Source: Dioscorea cayenensis subsp. rotundata (lineage: Eukaryota; Streptophyta; Magnoliopsida; Dioscoreales; Dioscoreaceae). From it: 64,000 nucleotides of DNA. The stretch covers positions 868,001 through 932,000 of the forward strand of contig NC_052479.1 in NCBI RefSeq assembly GCF_009730915.1, given 5' to 3'. Shown piece after piece: positions 12,788-24,194 of this stretch (position 1 is its first letter; the number at the start of each line of letters is the position of its first letter). The position numbers were made by a program, and so were the translations under genes. The notes below the pieces were generated by a model. That model did no database searches. It was not told where the DNA came from and saw only the letters and a list, made by a program, of their open reading frames with translations.

Positions 12788-13237
12788 TCACACAAGGGGC
12801 TTCTCCTTTGGGGCCTCTCCTACTCCTCCACACTGGACTTGCCATCCTCCTGACTCCCAGAGTCTCAGCAGTCTCCTCTTGCCCAGTGAGCAAGAACTAG
12901 CCCAGGACCTTGAGATTTGTGAATCTCTGCCAGGAGGCTCCTTGACTCCTAAAACCTTCTTTACTATCAAAGGACTTGAGGGAGGTGGTCTTTTACAAGT
13001 TGGAATGGGATGGAAGTTAGTGACCATGGTTGCCGATACATCATCAACTGCACTGGAATTCATGAGCTTGAGTTGGAGTGCAGAGTGGAGCTCAGTGAGG
13101 GATGGGTCTTTTCCAGCAAAACAAGCGAAGATTTCTTTGCTGGACTTGCATAAGCCGTCAGCTTCACGTCCATTTGACCTCTTCTTCCACCACTTAAGTA
13201 AGTGGAGCTCTGCAGCAGGGGCCAACCCAACAAACAT
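12788..13237 (-). CDS. Hypothetical 149-residue protein
   Basis: An open frame of 149 codons starting MFVGLAPAAELHLLKWWKKR, with a basic patch near residues 15-25 and a Pro-rich segment near residues 80-95. I do not recognise the family, and no membrane segment or catalytic motif is visible. Composition here is more balanced than in the AT-rich flanks, which favours coding. Against it, a 131-codon ORF overlaps on the plus strand (12879-13274) and no splice-supported second exon was found. A TATA-like TATATAAA lies far upstream near 13910 on the minus strand. It may be a gene, an exon or a gene relic. Confidence 0.35.
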   Translation of the reverse strand: MFVGLAPAAELHLLKWWKKRSNGREADGLCKSSKEIFACFAGKDPSLTELHSALQLKLMNSSAVDDVSATMVTNFHPIPTCKRPPPSSPLIVKKVLGVKEPPGRDSQISRSWASSCSLGKRRLLRLWESGGWQVQCGGVGEAPKEKPLV

Positions 13238-15377
13238 CCAAACGCCGACTGGGGCTGATCCCTCGACTGGCTAAGGCTCTCATCTTTTCATCAATCCTTC
13301 AAGAGCAACAACAAAAGGCCACAGAAACTGGCCTTTTCGCGAAGTCAACCATCCCGAGCTACTCGAGCTCCCCAGCAAAGACAACAAAAGAGCCTCACCG
13401 ATCAAAGTTCAGCCTTTCACTGAAACAGCACTCCAGTCACCAGGCTACAGAGTTTAGAAAAGGCAACAGCAACAGCTGAAAGATGCAAAACTTAAAAAAC
13501 AAAGATCAAGAACAAAACAACAGAGACTCTCAACCAGAACTGAAGCAAGGCCCTAAATCCACTGAAAACATACGGACGCTAAAAGACCCGAGCTTTAACA
13601 GAGAACACAAAAGGAAAACAGCATAAACACTTAAGGGCACTCAACCATTTTTTGAAAATTTCTCCAAGCTTTCCACTCGAAAACAAAGAGGAACAAACTG
13701 GATATCATTACGAAATGGGGTTTATTGGGATGATTGTGGTTGGGAAGGTCAGCATGGTTCAAAGTCAACTCACCTTCCGACTGACATCTCAAAGGGGCAG
13801 TTATCCCTTCTTCAGTGCTAAATAAATTTTCTCTTTATCCCATTTTATTCACGCTATTTATTGTGCTTGGAATTATCCATAAGTCCACACTTAAGTAGCA
13901 CCGTTTTTATATATAACGCTCCTATTTTTCAAATTTATAAATAATAAAATTACAAAGAGCTCTATATATTTTCATTCTAATTATGAGTACTGATTTTTCA
14001 ATTTATTTTAATAATCTTTTAATTATCAAAATAATAAAATATTAAAAATAAGCTGTTTCTGATGACGGTGGTGCTAAGCACGACATGGCGCCAGCATAAA
14101 GAAATAAAAAGGTGCACTTAGTCTTCTTTCAAGTGGGGAGAATAAGATAGAAATAATTTTATAAATTTATTTTAATTTTAATATAAATATATTAATTTAA
14201 AAATTAGTAACAACTTGAGGATTTAATAAATTTGGAGTTTATTAGAGAATTAAAAATAGTACTAGGACCGTATTGTATTTTTATTTTCACCAAAAAAGTA
14301 GCTAATATAGTTTTAATGGATATATTAAATATTATTTTAAAATAAAATTACAATTAGGTCAAGTCGAAGGACTATTTCCAGATTTACTTGCCTTACCCCA
14401 ATTTTAATATATACTATTTGAATTTGTTTTCTATTATTCACTAAAATTAGAGTTGATTCCACGAGTTATTGGGTGGAAATTATCTATAACTCCACAATAT
14501 TTTTATATTTAAATATCATTTTAAAATGATAGCCCCAAAATGATATTTAACCAATTCCCTGCAGTTATTGGGTTAGAAATTATCTAACTCCACAATATTT
14601 TTATATTTAAAGATGATATTTAATTGCATATTAAATATCATTTTTAAAAATAAACCTGATGGAGTCAATAAGGACCATTTCAAATTCTAATTTAAAATTT
14701 GTCAATATATATAATATAAAACATTTTCTTTTTATTCCAAAACAAATGATTTTACCAAAAAATAAAATGAACTTGATATAGGACCAATAAAAGCCAAAAA
14801 ACAATAAAATTCAATACTACAATTTGTTAAATAATTCTCAAAATTCCGAATAATTCCAAACAAATTCTCAGTAGTTTGCCTTTATTGTTTCTTTTATCTT
14901 TCAAGAAGATCAGAGACATCCAATCAATCAACAGCTTTGGAATATCCAACGGCTATAAACTACTCAATGACTAAACCAATGGGTCTATGCCACGTGGCGG
15001 ATAAAGCATGTGTGCTTTTCATACCCAGCTTTTTCTCAGCTACGAGGAATTCAGAGCAACAATATAACAGTAGAAATGAGTAGTTCTGAGAATCGATTGA
15101 TGAAAATTTTGTTAATTTAATCAAGTTTTTAACCTTTAATTCTTAATAATTAATTAAAAAAACCAATACAATTTTAATGTTCATGAATAATTATTCATTC
15201 ATAATCATCAATTAAAAGAAAATTAAACAACAAATAACAATCCTCCCAATTACATTTTGCTCCTAAGAAAGCAGCACTTTTGATTAAATCCACCTCAAAT
15301 TAAGTTACTGTTTCATTACACATATAACTCAAAATAATCAAAATTTAAGCTTGAATTTGTGGTCAATATAAAATTAG
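13238..15377. other. AT-rich intergenic region with a short local tandem duplication
   Basis: No gene was recognised. A roughly 110-bp segment around GTTATTGGGT...CCACAATATTTTTATATTT occurs twice in tandem (about 14465-14530 and 14565-14640). A G-box CACGTG lies near 14991. The part next to 13240-13740 may be leader sequence of the hypothetical ORF. Confidence 0.6.
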
Positions 15378-16805
15378 TAGATACCTTCGTGGTTCTTGTA
15401 CCGTAGATTCCAGAGTGTATTGTTGCATCATAACCCTGCAGAGACAAAAGATACGAATAAAAATTATCAGCACAAACGTATACTCGAAATGATTCATGAT
15501 GCTTTACTTTGGAACATATGCAATTCTTGTCATTTGGGATTGTTAGTCCCGTTCATATCTGTTGATAATTTTCCCGAAAGAAATATCTCATCCACAGCTT
15601 CGAGTAGATCGATTCTTGCTTTTATTCGGTCTCCGAGAATTGGTTTCAGCATTTCAGTTGAAAACAAATGCAATGTACTTCCCTTTTACAGACTTTATTG
15701 TGTAAAAATATGAGGCAGGAAAATACATACATGAATGCATCAACATTTGGAAGATAAAACTTTAAAATCATGAACAACTGACATAACTCTGATTTCCTGG
15801 TTGTTTTGCAGCAGAATAATTTTAACAAATGTGAATCATTCCTGTCCTGCACCATAATCCGTTCCATTACTGTCAAACTCCACCTATACATTTTAACAAG
15901 AAGTTATCAAGATCACATGTTCGGTGATATTTCATTATTAAGTTCTTCAATAGAGATGAAAGTCTCGCCTTGCATACAGGTTTATTAAGCATGTAGGGTG
16001 CTACCATGCAAGCGGGACTAAGATGGGTGAAACCCTGCGAACAAGGCGCCTGTGGGAAGCTCTCCCCAAATCGTAAATTAAACGAGAGTAAAAATATGAG
16101 ATCTTTCTTGAAAGCCACTGTGATTCGGCATAGAGCTATTCAAGACCAAATATGAGAGTTAATAATATCAGTTAACTTATTACTTCCATTTAAGAGATGA
16201 TATTCCAAAAATGTAATAAGTAATCATGCTGACCTTCATTCTTTGTACAGTATAATCTCATGTGGAATGCCAATGATGACCAATAAAATCAATGGTATAC
16301 ATCTTCAAATGCCCATATTTCCTACAAAGTTAACGAGTTAGTTTATGTAAAGTTTACATTGTTAAGCATAAAAATGGCTATAAGATTTCAATGTGAGAGA
16401 GATCAGAATACGAGGATGAGCTCTCTACATGATAATTTTTATTAAGATCGCGAGCTCTTCACCATGAGATCGTGGATCAGCTACTCTTAAAGTAATACCT
16501 GCATATAAATGAAGGAATTTTTCTCGCAAGACGGTTTTCAAATGATCCCATCAATGTAGACTTCAAGCTTCAACATCAGTTGCAGGTATTCTGTAAATTT
16601 GATCTAGTTTTTCCAGAATTGAACATTGTTATCTAAAATACGAATACGAAAAATTAAGGAATAGCAAACAAGTAGAGATTAAATTTCTTACTTCTCCCTT
16701 TGTTGTGCACAAGCTACAATCAACAACCATGAAATTCAAATACTTGGTCACATTAGTAATGAATAAGAACGCAAATTAGACCGCCATTGATGATGATGAA
16801 CTTCA
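15378..16805 (-). pseudogene. Rab GDP-dissociation inhibitor pseudogene, N-terminus missing
   Basis: Exon-sized blocks in minus-strand order resemble plant Rab-GDI. About 16690-16800 matches the [13 protein letters not shown]...YNKGK block with in-frame stops. About 16500-16600 matches VYKVPATDVEALK. About 16210-16320 gives KYGHLKMYTIDFIGHHW, as in KYGLxDDTVDFIGHALALH. 15965-16090 gives YMLNKPVCK, as in the GTYMLNKPECK motif. About 15690-15880 corresponds to the HSVQVILPQKQ-GRKSDMYV and KFIAFVSTEAE blocks. About 15545-15680 gives IDLLEAVDEIF, as in IDLLGPVDEIF. 15378-15430 resembles YDATTHFETT. Stops and frameshifts are common and exons for the first ~90 residues are absent. GDI recycles prenylated Rab GTPases from membranes; this copy cannot encode one. 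Confidence 0.8.
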
Positions 16806-19029
16806 AATTCAGTAAATATCCAGTAAAATTGTAGAACATTAAAATTAAAATCCAAAAACTAACATTCAGATATAATTCATAATTGCTCCTGAAAACTCCT
16901 TAGAAATCTGTTTTTGGTCCTTACTTCTCAAATATAAAAAATGGTATTAATTTTTGGCTATAAACTATGGGAAAATATTCATTTTGATCACAATTATTTT
17001 CACTTATGTCTGTAAAAAAATTGTAAATATGTTGACCTTGATCATCTACATATACAATTATATCACAACTGATTTAAAAACTAAAGCCACCAACATGACT
17101 TGTCTTCTTCCAATTTTCATTAAAAGAAAAACTTTTTTCTTTTTCAACCAAATCCATAATAATTGTCATTTCTCATTGATTTAAATGGCCCCAAATTTAA
17201 AAAGCGTTCATAGTAGCTAGATATGGATTAGTATTTAAAAGTTATGATCCATGCATGAACAATATTAAATAGTATTAAACAGTAACATATAATAATTATA
17301 TTAATTATATACAATATGTATATAAATAATAGTTATTGAATCATAATTCAACAACTGCAAACAAACATCATGATAAATAATACAACTGCTTATGTACCTA
17401 GATGATTTAGACTTAGATATCGATCATGATGTGTCTTGCTACACAATAGGAATTGATGTTGCTTTATTCACTCATTTTAATGGATTTAGTTAAGAAATGT
17501 TTCAATAACTTTACTAAAAGATGCATGGTTGCCACCTATTTTGGATCTTTTTTAGTATTAATTTCCAAATATTAAAATATACTCCATATATATATATATA
17601 TATATATATGGAGTTATGGTGCTTGCCGCCTTTCTCAAAAAAAAGAAAGAAAAAAAACTAATCAGCTTATACATAGGGTGTTTGGTTTCAAGGCTTGGAA
17701 CAAGAATAACATCTCAACGAGTCTAAATTTTGGAAGATTGTGATTTTTGAATGATCAAATGACAGTTTTACCCTTAAAATAAAAGCATGTGAGAGAATGA
17801 GGGTTTCTCTCCTCTTCATTGATGTGGCTTCTCAAACTTAAATATTTATTAGTAATAATTAAAATTTTTAAAAGCAATTATTATTTAGTAAAACTTATTA
17901 TCATCTCTGTATATATACTTAAATATTTATATATATTAAAAAATATACCGATAACATTATTTATTTACGTAAGAGTGATAAGAGTTATTTTATCAATTTT
18001 TTTTTTACTTTTTCAATTCCTATTGAGCTATCCTCTTTTTTTTTTTGTCATTCCTTTTCCACTCATTTTAATATTTTATGATTAAGAAAAGTTTAATTAA
18101 ATCAGTTAGTAAACATGTATATATATATTGCATGGACCAATTTTTCAAAATTATAAAAAAATAAAACCAATTTACCAATTCAATAATTCTTTAAAATTGT
18201 AGAAAAACTTAATATATTTTATGGTTTTTTTTATGAATAACGGTTAATTAGATATGTAATGAATTTTTTAATGAAGTTGAATAAATCATAATTTCATTAA
18301 TAAAAATTATAACACAGCAAAAGTAGCGTAAAGAAGAAGGAAAAGAAATTGGGATAAATCATTAAGAGATCGGTATTCTTACAAAATAAAATAAGTTTTA
18401 TTAACTAACTTAAAATAATTCCATTAATTACTTATAAAATAATAATTAAATATTATTTAAAATTATCTTAACATTTAAACAAAAATTAAAAATACTATAA
18501 ATTTAAGAAAAAAATAAAAATTTAAATTTATTATCTTCATATAACCAAAGTTTCAAATTCAATTTTTAACTAAATATAATAATAATAATAATATCAGTTT
18601 TGATCCCGAATCAACGAGCCAACCGTTCATGCCAGTGGTTCCCAAGGAAAAAATGGGGTTGAAAATGATAGGCAATTAATTTTTCTCAAATATTTTGTCT
18701 TAAGGGCATTAGTGTAATTACACAAGAATTTTAACGTCTTCGTTTTCTCCATTACTTTGCTAATAGGGGTGAAAAATAAATAAAAAAGAAAAAGAGACCC
18801 GAGTAACTAATTTCGATACTTTAGGGGATTAAATAGGATTATCCAAAACTTCAGGGGATTTTTGAGGTATTTTCCAATAAATTAATTTATACAATTTAAT
18901 TATATATTTTCTTTTTCTTAAAAGGTAATAATTCATAAAAATTAATTATAGATACCCTCAATTTTTACTAATATAATTACATCACAACTCCACATACTAA
19001 TTTTATTCTTATTATATATAGTTTTTGTA
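16806..19029. other. AT-rich intergenic region with simple repeats
   Basis: No gene was recognised. A (TA)n core flanked by inverted ACTCCATA/TATGGAGT lies at about 17580-17616. A phrase typical of MITE ends (GGGTGTTTGGTTT, about 17678) has no visible partner end. The 18.75-18.9 kb stretch has the AGGGGATT phrases common in dispersed plant repeats, but no element could be delimited. Confidence 0.6.
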
Positions 19030-22000
19030 TTTTTTTAGGAAGAAGAGAGAGCGACGCGCGCGAGAGAGAGAGAGAGAGAGAGAGAAACGAGAGAGGAACA
19101 AGAGGGCTCGAGCTCGTTTCTCCGTTCAACAGAGTGCTTCCGCCGCCGGTGTGGTTAGCACGGCGTTCTCCACCTGAGCCTTGATCTCATCGTCACGTAC
19201 GTTCCCCTGCCGCTGCTCCTCTTTCGACGCCGGCGATTCTTTTTCTAATGTGGAGTATGTTTACCTCGATATCTTATCTCGCTCTTTTTGGGATCTCGCT
19301 TATCAGATTTTGCCTCAGATCTGGTTCATTTTGCTATGCTTTTTCATCTGATTCTTTTGATACTAGTCTTATGTTAATTGATCGGTGAGCTGATGGAATT
19401 ATTGATGTAAATCCTTGTTGAAGCTTAGATTGTTGATGATGTCTGTGTTTTTAAGTTGTTGTGAAGGATTTAGGTTTTTGTTTAGGATCTGGTTTGCAGA
19501 TCGTGAAAAATTTGAGGCGATCTGTTCATTTTTAGTTTGATTTGGATTGGATCATAGATATGTTGATTATTTACTTGGAATTCATGTGATTTTTTTTCTC
19601 TATTTGTACTGTAGATCAAAAACTTCTCCCATGGTGATTTGTAAAGCTTTGTATTCATACATTGAATTCTTTGTTTAGATGAAATATAGTTATGAATTCA
19701 TCCTCAAATTGAGTTGAATGTTGACTCAATTCACCAAAAATAAAGTAGAAAACATGATGTTTAAGTTATCAGTTAGCACGACATGAAAATAATTGACTGA
19801 TTAGACTTTGTAAAATGTTCTTCTTCCAAACTAGAACAAAGATGATTAAGTGTGTGAAAGATGTTGCATGCACTTGTCTGAAGGGCCATTTTTCTTAAAA
19901 CAGAATAATAGCTTGTTTATCGTAATGCTTCTGCAGCAACAGTTGACAGATTACAAACAACGGACTTAAGATTTTGTGATCTGCATAACAAACCCTTGCT
20001 AGATTGAGAGGGGCTCTTTCTCCAGTTTTTGTCACTTCTTTATTTGTTTTCTTTCTATTACTGATTGAGAAAAACTATGTATGATAACTACAAAAAGATT
20101 GCTGATAAATTTACCCACAAGGCCTTTGAAGAGATGTCAGCCCTTTTAAATTATTTAAGAATGTGGGGGATTGAGAAAAATAAGGATCTCTATTCTCAGG
20201 TGAGAGACTATGCCATGTCTGCAGACTCTGCGCCTTTTCCTTTATGGTGCATTATTCCTTGAAAATTTTCTTTTAGAAGTTTGGACAGCAATCTTCATTT
20301 TACAATCAAGTACCATGTCCTTGTTATATTCTTATATAAATCCAAATGATGTGTAGCAGGGTATGTGGTCATCTATTTATATTCCCAGGCAGAAGAATGT
20401 TTGTTGTGTTAACGTCAACCTGAAGTTAGCTTGTGTTTGTGTCAGCATGAGTGTGACAATGCCATCTCAAATTTTCCCCAAGTTTCGGTCCTGATTTTGC
20501 TTGGTGTTACTTTGTTAGAAAATCTACCTTTTTAAAGGTTTGATAACTGGTTATGGGAATAAAGACTTGCCTTTCCTTCTCCTTTTCCCTTTTAGCATGA
20601 TTTTGCAGTTCGGATTTGCAAGATGATTAGTATGCTTTGTTTTTCTATAAAACGCGATAATGATGATATTATTGGGCCATTATCTTTTGTATTATCATTT
20701 AATTTTACCATATTGCTATAAGCTATGAGTGCCTCTAGACAAAATTTGAGTTTGTGAATAAATAACCTATTTGAGATTGAGCTTTATGGGCATTGGATTA
20801 ATATATCTTGCATTTGCTTAGCGGATTAGTTGAGATCTAAATTCATTGGAATAAAATAAAATCATTTTAATTGTTCTTCAAAGATATCAAATTATATGCT
20901 TGATTCTATTCCAATGTTTTTGTGTTTGAGTGATTAAATTTTGCTAATAAGCTCTTAGAAAATGCTATATCTGGTTGTACACACCATTAGCAAGAAGCAT
21001 TGGCGCCTCAATAACACTAGTGTATGGTATTTCATGATTGAGAAGCTATTTATCACTTTTTCTTAAAATTTAGAATAAATCTTTATCTATATCAAGCAAT
21101 TTCACAACCATAGGGATACTGAATGGATATGCTTTTCCCCTGTAAAATTATTTTAAAACCTAAATAAGTTCATTAAAAACAAATGTTTTTATTTTTAAAT
21201 ACTTAATCTCAAGCTGACTGTTCATAATAATAATAAAAATCTCCAAGCTGAGACAACTTTTTTGTTTTGCTAAAATGTTTGATTTCAACTTTCTTTCTTT
21301 CTTTAAATAGCTTATTGCTTTTGGAAGTTTTTCGGGAGTTGTGACAATATTTAAGTCATTAGCATAGATAACAACTATAATAGGCACATAGCCCTTTTAT
21401 AAGGTAAATTAGTAAAACTGGGTTATTTTATATTTTTCTTTCAAAAGATATTCATTGAGGTGATTTTATCACATATGCTGAGATTGTTTTAGGGGTGGTA
21501 ACCAGGTGGGGCGGGACAGGGACGGGAGAGGCCCAGACCTGGTTATGTATTAAGTCTTGAATGCCATTTATTGTGCTTTATGCCATCTATTTGCACGTCT
21601 TTATTTGTGCCTATGATAGAACATTCTCTCTGTTCAACTGAAACATAGGAATTGGGTATGACAGAATCTGAAAAATTCTAGATTTTAGCATTATATATTG
21701 ATTGTTGATTAGAAGCTTTAATTGTGTTTCCTAATAACATCTTAACTTGAAAATCCACTGATCTTGGGTCAAAGAGTTCATTACTCAATGCAGAGAGAGT
21801 AAAGGTGTGTTCTTCATAATTTTTGGGTTCTTTACGTCTATAGTATCATGTTCCATATTTCTATAATTTTCTTTTTCCCATATTTTTGTTCTTTCTTTGC
21901 TCTACTTTCTCTTTTTATTCTATATTTGTTTATCGTGAAAGATCTGACTAAGTCCTAATTAGCCATGTTCCTATGAACGAATAAAATTTGTGAGATATCT

Positions 22001-23319
22001 ATTCATATATGGTCATAGCCCTTATAACTTTTCAGTCATGACCCCAAATTGTAGATTTTTAATTAGGAATTTGGTGAGTTAAACAGTCATGAAGTACAAC
22101 TCACCTTTCTCCATGGAAAATTTACACGGATAATCAGTGGTAAGTTATATCTTTGGCCAAATCTAACATAAAAATGCGTATGTACAGCCACACTTACTTA
22201 AATAAGGACCAAATACTAAGTAAACAAAACACAGTTATATATACTCGTACTTTTGTTTTTCAAAGAGAATGCTCCCTATTTTTAGATCTGCAAGAAGTCT
22301 GAAAATAAACTAGATGTGCTCTCACATTTTCGGAATTTCTTTTTACAGAAATCTTACTCTCCGAATGCACATTTAGGTCAGCCTTGCATTGGAAAAGATA
22401 TTTCCTCATTCTTCGGTTGATATCCGAAATTTCAAGTTTTGATCTTTCTGTTGTCATTAAATTGATTTGCTCTAAGTTTACTCACAACTTTCTGAAGAAT
22501 TTTTACAACCTGCCACAACTCTGATATGGTCTGTGAAAACCATATCAGTATGCTTGTCTGTTCAAAAGGTGGAGGTGGGCTGCTGCAAAGAAATGCATGG
22601 AAATTGTTGCGGGTTATGCAAAACAAATTTGAAGTCTGTTGAATCATTCACGTGAAACGTATCAGACAATTGTTGCTATGGTTTATTTTCCTTATAACTT
22701 AAAAATAACTTAATTACAGGCAGAACTTGTTCCTCTGTTAGACCCAAGCTTAACTGAACAATATGAATATGCAAGTGAGTATGATCTCAAATGCCTTATT
22801 GTCATAACTGAAGCTGGTCTATCTCAAACAGGTCTAGTAAGGTATTAATTTCTTTCATCCTTTAGGAATGATTTATGTTATTTTTTCCCCACTGCTAGAT
22901 GATATTGTCTTCAAACAAATGATATAATTCACAGTTTCCGGAGATTGCGAAGGTGTTTGTCTCATTTGCTTTCTATATACTTTGTGGGGCCTGCATTTAA
23001 TTGTTTTAAATCGGGTGGACAGCTTTTCTGACATACTTACAAAGATGGAGAAAACCAGAGATTGTAGTGGCGTTCTTATTGAAGTTGTAATTTATTATCA
23101 TTTTATTTGAACTATTTAGAAGCTTATTTATTATATTTCCAGCTTGCAGCTACATTAATATCTGTGTTTGAGGTACTTTGTGAACAATCCACAAGTTATC
23201 ATGTGCAGGTTCATCATCTTGAGCTGAAGAAGGAATGGGAGGTTGATAGGAACCAGCTTGTCAAATTTTTGACAGAAGCAATATCTACACAGTTCCGGAA
23301 TCTTCCAAATTGGAATTGA
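19030..23319 (+). CDS. Exons of an unrecognised plant gene, possibly a decayed copy
   Basis: A GC-rich purine/CT leader with a GA microsatellite (19030-19250) looks like a 5' UTR and is followed by intron-like DNA. Three credible coding exons follow. About 20070-20199 contains ATG at 20077, encodes MYDNYKKIADKFTHKAFEEM and further residues, and ends CAG|GTGAGA. 22720-22774 encodes AELVPLLDPSLTEQYEYA and ends A|GTGAGT. About 23143-23319 encodes an acidic/basic helical segment (HHLELKKEWEVDRNQLVKF) and ends in TGA. The second and third exons do not join in phase, so an exon is missing or the copy is defective. I cannot name the family. TOPLESS-like exons follow on the same strand. Confidence 0.4.
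21140..21390 (-). mobile_element. Ty1/copia reverse-transcriptase fragment
   Basis: The minus-strand frame ending at 21160 includes VVIYANDLNIVTTPEKLPKA, a degenerate form of the copia RT active-site region (YVDDLNI-GTPEEL), then SYLKKE and a KQKSCLSLEI stretch resembling KTKFCLGLQIE. The active-site YVDD has become YAND. No LTRs or other pol domains are visible. It lies inside a presumed intron of the surrounding unrecognised gene. Confidence 0.65.
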
Positions 23320-23465
23320 TCAGATCCATATTTCTTAGGTATGAATCTGAAATCTATTTGTTATTTGGATTAGTTAAGAGCTTGTGTAATGGAATCATAT
23401 CTGTGTCCGTCCATTTGATTGATATTTGTGTGACATACAAAATTTCTGACCTTATTATAATAAAG

Positions 23466-24005
23466 GCCACTGCTAGTGTTGCTCCCCAACAATGGCAACC
23501 AAACAGTGGTCCTGTTATGACCAATGATGTTTCAGATACAAACCCTGAAGAAGCAGTTCCTTGCATAGCTTTTTCAAAGAATGGTTCTTATGTGATGCCT
23601 GCTTGTGGAGGGAAGGTCTCTTTGTTCAACATGATGACTTTCAAGGTAAGCTCCTATTAAAAATACTAAATGAAATTTCATGTGATCATTGTCTTTGCAG
23701 GTGATGACAACTTTCATGCTGCCACTCCCTGCTTCAACTTATTTAGCCTTCCATCTACTGGACAATAACATCATCACTATTGGAATGGAGGATTCTACAA
23801 TCCGCATTTATAATGTTTGGGTGGATGAGTTAATATTCATCCGAGAGGATGACTTTTTTATTTTTGAAACCTTAATTCATGTTAATTGGTTCTTTCCATT
23901 CTCTTGTAGGTGAAAACAAAAATGATTGGTCATCTGAAGCGTATAACTGGCTTAGCTTTCAAAAATAATCTTATCATTTTAGTATCTTTTGGTGCTGATG
24001 CTCAG
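23466..24005 (+). pseudogene. TOPLESS/TPR corepressor WD40 exons (gene fragment)
   Basis: Three consecutive exon-like blocks match the WD40 region of plant TOPLESS-related corepressors. 23466-23645 encodes TNDVSDTNPEEAVPC and KVSLFNMMTFK. 23701-23829 encodes MTTFMLPLPAS and GMEDSTIRIYNV. 23910-24005 encodes GHLKRITGLAF and SFGADAQ. Reading frames are open, but the donor after the second block reads GAG|TTAATA instead of GT. TOPLESS proteins are about 1100 residues with N-terminal LisH/CTLH domains; neither those nor the rest of the propeller is present. The block stops just before the F-box duplication begins near 24195. It is a truncated duplicate, perhaps captured by a mobile element. Confidence 0.75.
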
Positions 24006-24194
24006 GTATGAAGCAAGTTACTTTGTTATCATTTCTTTCTATTGTCTTTACCTTAGAAATTCTGCTGTTGTGCCCCACAGTTTCTAATTAGTAACATGCA
24101 TGTTTTGTGTCAGAAATTTGTGCCTATATCCAGCAAGTATTTTATATTGTAATTTTTTACAATAGCCATGCACATAACAAATTATTTATTTTTT

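Noticed and set aside
12879-13274. 131-codon plus-strand ORF
   Set aside because: Overlaps the minus-strand 149-codon ORF, which has the more protein-like composition. Kept only as a caution on strand.
15378-15430. Resemblance of YDATIHSGIYGTRTT to NRDE/TANGO2 proteins
   Set aside because: Neighbouring blocks in order (IDLLEAVDEIF, YMLNKPVCK, VPATDVEA equivalents) place it as the C-terminal end of Rab-GDI instead.
17674-17830. Tourist-like MITE suggested by GGGTGTTTGGTTT
   Set aside because: No inverted partner end or 3-bp target duplication was found nearby.
22260-22647. Minus-strand ORFs of 65-71 codons
   Set aside because: Inside intron-like DNA, with no homology recognised and no splice context.
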